From NCBI GenBank assembly GCA_022425845.1, contig JAKMEU010000258.1, positions 1 through 11,290 of the forward strand: DNA of 11,290 nucleotides, given 5' to 3'. Source of the stretch: Luminiphilus sp. (GTDB taxonomy: Bacteria > Pseudomonadota > Gammaproteobacteria > Pseudomonadales > Halieaceae). Positions 6,701-11,290 of the stretch are shown here, piece after piece (the first letter of the stretch is position 1; each line of letters starts with the position of its first letter). A model generated the notes under the pieces. It made no database searches, was not told the DNA's origin, and worked only from the letters and a program-made list of their open reading frames with translations. The position numbers and the translations under genes are program-made.

Positions 6701-7632
6701 GAGGACCCCTGTTCCTCCAACGTCTGATCTGAAACGCCCTTCGCTGAAACCTCATCGGGCTCGACCATTGGGTTCAGCACGGCGTCATGTCCACGTCGTA
6801 TGGAACGACACAGAGCGAAATAATCTTCAAGCGCGGCACTATCCTGTGCAGCAATCAATTCCCTCAGGCGCGCAAGCTCCTGCTCCACGGATTGCATGGC
6901 CGCTATCAATGCGGAGCGATTTGTCAGCGCAACGTCCCGCCACATCACAGGATCCGAAGCAGCAATACGGGTCATGTCCCGCAGCGCGCCACCTCCATGA
7001 TGCATGGGCTGGAGAGGGTCATCGGCCAGAACCTTTGTAAGCGCATAGGCCAACATGTGGGGCAAGTGGCTGCTGGCGGCAAGGGCCGCGTCGTGGTCGG
7101 CGACACTCATGGTGGTGACCCGCGAACCAGCGCGTTGCCACATGGCTGTTACCCAGGCAACGGCCTCAGGGTCGGTGGAGTCCTCCGGGGTCAAAATGGC
7201 TTCGCGACCATCAAATAAATCCGGCCTTGCTGCCGTTACTCCGCTGTTTTCAGATCCTGCTATGGGATGACCGGGGACAAAACGTGCATAACGCGGGAGC
7301 GCGCGCTCGACCACCCAGCCCTTCATGCTGGCCAGATCGGTGACTATAGGCTGCTCATCGGAACGCTGTATCCACCCCAGCACGCGGCCGAGCAACTCGC
7401 CCGTCGCCATCGGTGGCGCACCAATGACCAGAACATCTGCATTCTCAATGGCACGGTCGAAATCAAGGTCATAGCGGTCAATCACCCCCAGGTTCAAACC
7501 CTGTTCAAGGCTGGGCTCCCGGGGCCCCCAGGCAGACAGTTCTCCCTGCCAGCCACTGCGACGCAGCGCCATGGCAAGGGAGCCCGATATCAGGCCCAGA
7601 CCGAGGAAAACGATATTTTGGGTATCCACCAT
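6697..7632 (-). CDS. tyrA: Prephenate/arogenate (cyclohexadienyl) dehydrogenase
   Basis: It oxidatively decarboxylates prephenate (or arogenate) in tyrosine synthesis. Numbering is from the ATG at 7632 (311 aa); a GTG two codons upstream (7638) is an alternative, and neither has a good ribosome binding site. The N-terminal Rossmann fold starts NIVFLGLGLISGSLA (about 6-20). Other family signatures are TDLASMKG (98-105, with the conserved Ser), GHPIAGSE (121-128, catalytic-type His), SSHLPHMLAY (187-196) and DMTRIA (219-224, conserved Arg). The protein ends soon after the helical dimerisation domain. There is no chorismate mutase domain (unlike E. coli TyrA) and no C-terminal ACT domain. The end of the second Rossmann strand reads SAWGPRE, without the acidic residue typical of NAD-specific enzymes, so NADP or dual use is possible. 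Whether prephenate or arogenate is preferred cannot be told. It overlaps aroA by 4 nt. Confidence 0.93.
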   Translation of the reverse strand: MVDTQNIVFLGLGLISGSLAMALRRSGWQGELSAWGPREPSLEQGLNLGVIDRYDLDFDRAIENADVLVIGAPPMATGELLGRVLGWIQRSDEQPIVTDLASMKGWVVERALPRYARFVPGHPIAGSENSGVTAARPDLFDGREAILTPEDSTDPEAVAWVTAMWQRAGSRVTTMSVADHDAALAASSHLPHMLAYALTKVLADDPLQPMHHGGGALRDMTRIAASDPVMWRDVALTNRSALIAAMQSVEQELARLRELIAAQDSAALEDYFALCRSIRRGHDAVLNPMVEPDEVSAKGVSDQTLEEQGSS

Positions 7633-7652
7633 GACCACGTCAGGACCGGGCT

Positions 7653-8756
7653 CTACAATGGGGCACAGGGGTAGGAGCCCAGTCTCTTCAACATAATTGA
7701 CTGTTCCTCGAGCTCGGTCATGATTCGATCGACGGTGTCATCTTCGAGATGCCCCTCGAACTCGATATAAAATACATAGGTCCACTTCTCGGTTTTAGAC
7801 GGACGGGAGTCAATCCTTGTCAGGCTGATACCCGCCTCCTCAAAGGGCCGGAGCAAACTGAGCAGGGCACCCGGTCGATTGCGGCTGGCAATCATGACCG
7901 ACGTTTTATCATGACCACTGGGCGGCACATAATCACGACCCAGAATCAGAAAGCGCGTCGTATTGCTGGCATAGTCCTGTATAGCTGCCTCTCGTTTCTC
8001 CAGGGCATAGGTTTCAGCAGCAATATCCCCCGCAATGGCAGCGACTCCCAACTCATCCTGCGCACGACGAGCGGCTTCACCGTTGCTGGCCACCTGTTCC
8101 AGTACGGCCTGGGGTAAATGCGTGTCCAGCCAGGCTCGGCATTGACCCAGCGCCTGGGGATGACCACACACCTTCGTAATCTCGGCATCTGGGGTGTCTT
8201 TACCCACGAACAAATGGTGCACCACCGGAAGCTCGACCTCGCCTACGATATGGAGCGGCGATTCCAGAAAACAATCCAGGGTCTGCCCCACCATGCCCTC
8301 GGTGGAGTTTTCCACCGGTACTACGCCAAAATCGCAGCGCCGCTCCTCCACTTCCCTGAAGACCGCCTGTATTGAAGCCTGGGCATGAGGTAACGCCGAC
8401 TGGCCAAAGTGCTTACGGGCTGCGGCCTGGGTGTAGGTACCCAGCGGGCCGAGAAAAGCTACGGCCAGAGGTTGCTCAAGGGCGAGGCAGCTCGACATGA
8501 TTTCCCTGAAAATGCGAGCCAGGTAATCATCTGGTAGCGGTCCCGGGTTACGATCCTGGATAGCGCGCAGGATCTGGGCCTCACGCTCTGGCCGGTAAAA
8601 CAGGACAGGCTCGTCATGTTGTCCCTGAACAGCGGCCAGTTTGATAGTCGCCACCTCCTGGGCACAACGCGCCCGGTCGCTGATCAGGTTCATCAGCTGA
8701 CTGTCGATGGCATCAATGCGTGCCCGAATGGCCGCCAGTTCTTCGTCAGTCGCCAT
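7653..8756 (-). CDS. pheA: Bifunctional chorismate mutase / prephenate dehydratase (P-protein)
   Basis: It converts chorismate to prephenate and then to phenylpyruvate, the precursor of phenylalanine. The 367-aa protein has three parts. An AroQ-type chorismate mutase (about 1-92) carries IRARIDAIDSQLMNLI and YRPEREAQIL. The prephenate dehydratase domain (about 97-272) carries FLGPLGTYTQ, GVVPVENSTEG (144-154) and the catalytic NTTRF (265-269). The C-terminal ACT domain (about 284-360) carries GALLSLL (296-302) and DSRP (316-319), where the family binds phenylalanine for feedback inhibition. Architecture and length match the gammaproteobacterial P-protein. The ATG at 8756-8754 begins 3 nt after the serC stop, and tyrA follows closely. 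Feedback control by Phe is expected because both ACT motifs are intact. Confidence 0.97.
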   Translation of the reverse strand: MATDEELAAIRARIDAIDSQLMNLISDRARCAQEVATIKLAAVQGQHDEPVLFYRPEREAQILRAIQDRNPGPLPDDYLARIFREIMSSCLALEQPLAVAFLGPLGTYTQAAARKHFGQSALPHAQASIQAVFREVEERRCDFGVVPVENSTEGMVGQTLDCFLESPLHIVGEVELPVVHHLFVGKDTPDAEITKVCGHPQALGQCRAWLDTHLPQAVLEQVASNGEAARRAQDELGVAAIAGDIAAETYALEKREAAIQDYASNTTRFLILGRDYVPPSGHDKTSVMIASRNRPGALLSLLRPFEEAGISLTRIDSRPSKTEKWTYVFYIEFEGHLEDDTVDRIMTELEEQSIMLKRLGSYPCAPL

Positions 8757-8759
8757 GGC

Positions 8760-9836
8760 CTAGCCGTACCGTTGCTCGAATTGATGCATAAAGTCGCATA
8801 GCGCCTCTACGGAAGCTTCAGACACCGCATTGTAAATGCTGGCACGCATTCCACCCACAGAACGATGACCTTTCAGGTTCATCAACCCGCGGGATTCCGC
8901 TTCCTCGAGAAATGTCGCGTCCAGGGCACTGTCGGCAAGGGTAAACGGCACGTTCATCCAGGAGCGGGCCGACCGATCCACGGGATTATGATAGAAAGAT
9001 GACTCATCAATCAGTCCATAAAGGCGCGACGCTTTTCGCTCATTGATGGCCGACATGGCAGCGAGTCCGCCCAGCTCTTCCAACCAGGCAAACACAAGGC
9101 CTGTGAGATAAATGGCGAAGGTGGGTGGGGTGTTGTACATCGAGCCATTGTTCTCGGCGTTGTCCCAGTTCAATACAGCGGGACAGGAGGCACGCGCCTT
9201 GCCGAGAAGATCCCTGCGAACAATGACGAGTGCGAGACCTGCAGGGCCAATATTTTTTTGAGCGCCCGCGTAGATAACACCAAACTTTGACACGTCAATA
9301 GGCCGGGACAGCAAGGTCGATGACATATCGGCGACAAGGGGCGCCAATGTCTCCGGCACATTGGGAAACTCCAATCCGCCAATCGTCTCATTGGGGCAGT
9401 AGTGGAAGTAACATCCACCCTGTTCGGACCACACATCGCTGTCGGGGATGGACATGAAGTTATCAGCACTTCCATCAGCGACCACATGGGCTTCGACAAA
9501 ACGCGCCCCCTCAGCGAGGGCCTTTTTTGACCACTGACCGGTTACCAGGTAATCCGCAGCGGCGCCCTCTTCAGCGAGATTAAGTGGCACGGCTGCGAAC
9601 TGCTGACTGGCACCACCCTGCTGAAACAGCACGGCGTAGTCATTGGATATGTTCAGCAGACGCCGCAGCGCGGCTTCCGCCTCCCGGGCCACCGACTCAA
9701 ATGCTTTACTGCGATGACTAACCTCCATAACCGAGGCGCCCTGACCCTGCCACTCGAGCAATTCATCACGGGCTCTTGCCAGGACGGGTTCAGGAAGAGC
9801 GGCAGGACCCGCGCAGAAATTATGGGTACGACCCAC
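8760..9836 (-). CDS. serC: Phosphoserine aminotransferase
   Basis: SerC is a PLP enzyme that makes 3-phosphoserine from 3-phosphohydroxypyruvate and glutamate. In Gammaproteobacteria it also performs the equivalent step of pyridoxal phosphate synthesis (PdxF role). The 358-aa protein shows NFCAGPAALPEPV at the N terminus, EVSHRSK (H41, R42), FQQGGASQQFA (71-81, cofactor phosphate contacts), W102, D170 in VADMSS, the PLP lysine K194 in YAGAQKNIGPAG, and GHRSVGGMRASIYNA near the C terminus. Length is typical. The start is GTG at 9836-9834. An in-frame TGA, which is the gyrA stop, sits two codons before it, so no longer start exists. A purine-rich AGGGGAAG inside the end of gyrA is the likely ribosome binding site. 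It heads the aromatic amino acid block, a known gammaproteobacterial arrangement. Confidence 0.97.
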   Translation of the reverse strand: MGRTHNFCAGPAALPEPVLARARDELLEWQGQGASVMEVSHRSKAFESVAREAEAALRRLLNISNDYAVLFQQGGASQQFAAVPLNLAEEGAAADYLVTGQWSKKALAEGARFVEAHVVADGSADNFMSIPDSDVWSEQGGCYFHYCPNETIGGLEFPNVPETLAPLVADMSSTLLSRPIDVSKFGVIYAGAQKNIGPAGLALVIVRRDLLGKARASCPAVLNWDNAENNGSMYNTPPTFAIYLTGLVFAWLEELGGLAAMSAINERKASRLYGLIDESSFYHNPVDRSARSWMNVPFTLADSALDATFLEEAESRGLMNLKGHRSVGGMRASIYNAVSEASVEALCDFMHQFEQRYG

Positions 9837-9839
9837 GGA

Positions 9840-11290
9840 TCAGGCTTCCCCTGGCTCACCAGGCCCTTCGGCCAGAGCAGAGTCTGAATCGGCGCCCGCA
9901 TCGTCATCTTCGGCAATTCGGCTGAGGCGAACCAGCTTCTCATCTTCACGGGGCTTGATCACCCGAACACCCTGCGTATTGCGCCCAAGAATTGAAATTT
10001 CATCGACACGGGTGCGTACCGCAGTTCCCTGATCGGAAATCAGCATGATCTCATCACCACCTGACACCTGGACCGCACCCACCAGCGGCCCGTTCTTGGT
10101 GGTAGTCGCCATGGCAATGACGCCTTTTGTGCCTCGACTCTTGCTGGGAAACTCGGCTGTTTGCGTTCGCTTGCCATAGCCTTTTTCGCTGACGGTCAGT
10201 ATGGCGCTATCGGGCTGGGGAACGATGAGGGAGATGAGCCGGTGGCCCTCACCCAGACTGATACCTTTAACACCACGGGCTGTTCGCCCCATAGCCCGAA
10301 CGGCGTTCTCCGAGAAACGTACTGCCTTGCCTTCGCTGGACAGCAACATGACATCACACTCGCCGTTGGTGACCGCTGTGCCAACCAGCCAGTCGTCCGC
10401 CTCCAGGTCGAGGGCTCGCAGACCCACACTGCGCTGGCGGGCAAACTGCCTCATGTCGGTCTTCTTGACGATACCTCTGGCGGTCGCCATGAAAATATAG
10501 TGACCCTCCTCGTAGTCGTCGATGGGCAGGATAGAGGTAATACGCTCCCCCTCATCCAGGGGAAGCAGATTGACCATGGGGCGCCCGCGGGAATTACGGC
10601 TGGCCAGCGGGATGTGGAACACGCGCAGCCAGTACACCTTGCCCAGATCAGAAAAACAGAGAATGGTGGCGTGGGTGCTGGCTATCAGAAGATGCTCGAC
10701 AAAGTCCTCGTCTTTCACCGCTGTTGCTGATCGACCCGTGCCACCGCGACGCTGGGCCTGATAATCCGACAGGGACTGGGTTTTCGCATAGCCACCGTGT
10801 GAAATGGTGACGACACGGTCTTCCTCCGTGATCAGGTCTTCCACCTTGAGGTCATGGGGCGAATCGGTGATCTCCGTCAGACGCTCGTCCCCGAACTCCT
10901 CGACCAGCTCGTGTAGTTCCTCACGAATCACCTGCCTGAGGCGCTCGGGCTCACGCAGGATTTCAAGATAGTCCGCGATCTCGACAAGCTTGTCCGAGTA
11001 TTCCTGTAATAATTTTTCGTGCTCAAGCCCCGTGAGCCGGTGCAAGCGAAGATCCAGTATCGCCTGTGCCTGCGCCGGGGAAAGATGGTATTCGCCTCCG
11101 TGAAGACCGAACTCGGGGGGCAGGTCATCGGGCCGGCAGGCATCGTCACCGGCCCGCTCAAGCATGGCGGTGACGTCACCTGGCCGCCACGGATTGGCAA
11201 TCAGACCCGCCTTGGCATCGGCTGGCGTGGGAGAAGTTTTAATCAACTCAATCACGTCGTCGATGTTGGCCAGTGCTATTGCCAGCCCCT
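9840..11290 (-). CDS. gyrA: DNA gyrase subunit A, C-terminal part (5' end beyond window)
   Basis: GyrA forms the breakage-reunion core of DNA gyrase, which introduces negative supercoils with GyrB and ATP. Only the C-terminal portion (about 483 codons) is present. The frame stays open to the window edge and continues as GLAIALANIDD before the IELIKTSPTPADAK segment, so internal GTG/ATG codons are not real starts. Visible are the end of the breakage-reunion/coiled-coil region (QAQAILDLRLHRLTGLEHEK) and the GyrA box QRRGGTG (plus 10734-10754), which defines gyrase against topoisomerase IV. The six-bladed beta-pinwheel DNA-wrapping domain follows, ending in an acidic tail (EDDDAGADSDS...). The quinolone-resistance region and active Tyr lie outside the window. 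The stop is 3 nt upstream of the serC GTG and in the same frame. Confidence 0.97.
   Translation of the reverse strand, partial: GLAIALANIDDVIELIKTSPTPADAKAGLIANPWRPGDVTAMLERAGDDACRPDDLPPEFGLHGGEYHLSPAQAQAILDLRLHRLTGLEHEKLLQEYSDKLVEIADYLEILREPERLRQVIREELHELVEEFGDERLTEITDSPHDLKVEDLITEEDRVVTISHGGYAKTQSLSDYQAQRRGGTGRSATAVKDEDFVEHLLIASTHATILCFSDLGKVYWLRVFHIPLASRNSRGRPMVNLLPLDEGERITSILPIDDYEEGHYIFMATARGIVKKTDMRQFARQRSVGLRALDLEADDWLVGTAVTNGECDVMLLSSEGKAVRFSENAVRAMGRTARGVKGISLGEGHRLISLIVPQPDSAILTVSEKGYGKRTQTAEFPSKSRGTKGVIAMATTTKNGPLVGAVQVSGGDEIMLISDQGTAVRTRVDEISILGRNTQGVRVIKPREDEKLVRLSRIAEDDDAGADSDSALAEGPGEPGEA

Noticed and set aside
9840..11255. Reading the GTG at 11255 as the start of a shorter gene
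   Set aside because: The frame continues upstream with residues conserved in GyrA (GLAIALANID), so this is the interior of gyrA cut by the window.
1..11290. Mobile element, CRISPR array, phage, toxin-antitoxin or defence genes
   Set aside because: No terminal repeats, spaced direct repeats, transposase, or small toxin-like gene pairs were seen; the whole window is core housekeeping DNA in conserved order.

Overview
This is an ordinary, densely packed stretch of a gammaproteobacterial chromosome of moderately high GC. Every gene I can support lies on the minus strand, so the biological reading order runs from position 11290 down to 1. The order gyrA (3' part), serC, pheA, tyrA, aroA, cmk, rpsA, ihfB, lapA, lapB, pyrF combines the serC/aromatic 'supraoperon' known from Pseudomonas with the ihfB and lapA-lapB-pyrF blocks found in many Gammaproteobacteria. 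Ribosomal protein S1 is collinear with the E. coli protein at the same length (557 aa). The separate tyrA and aroA genes (fused in Pseudomonas) and the absence of a hisC-type aminotransferase between pheA and tyrA suggest a lineage outside Pseudomonas proper. A marine Cellvibrionales/Halieaceae-type organism is my best guess, held loosely.

First transcription unit (11290 to about 2888). The C-terminal part of gyrA is followed after 3 nt by serC, then pheA (3 nt gap), tyrA (about 20 nt gap), aroA (4-nt ATGA overlap) and cmk (4-nt ATGA overlap). A 96-nt leader with two small hairpins precedes rpsA. The run ends at a strong GC-hairpin/T-tract terminator at 2888-2917. SerC makes phosphoserine (and the analogous step to pyridoxal phosphate). 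AroA makes EPSP on the way to chorismate. PheA and TyrA split chorismate/prephenate toward phenylalanine and tyrosine. Cmk recycles CMP/dCMP, and S1 supports translation.

Second transcription unit (about 2761 to 198). A plausible sigma70 promoter with an embedded inverted repeat resembling an IHF site lies upstream of ihfB. It is followed by lapA, lapB and pyrF with gaps or overlaps of +2, -8 and -8 nt. IhfB is a nucleoid/architectural protein, LapA/LapB control LPS synthesis at the inner membrane, and PyrF completes UMP synthesis.

Window edge (1-197). After pyrF there is a 100-nt spacer with a hairpin. A good Shine-Dalgarno and ATG then begin another minus-strand reading frame that runs off the window; only 32 codons are visible and I cannot identify it.

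There is no stretch over 300 bases without a gene, and no tRNA, rRNA, insertion sequence or CRISPR array. I found no convincing undescribed system; the points worth a second look are regulatory and evolutionary details.
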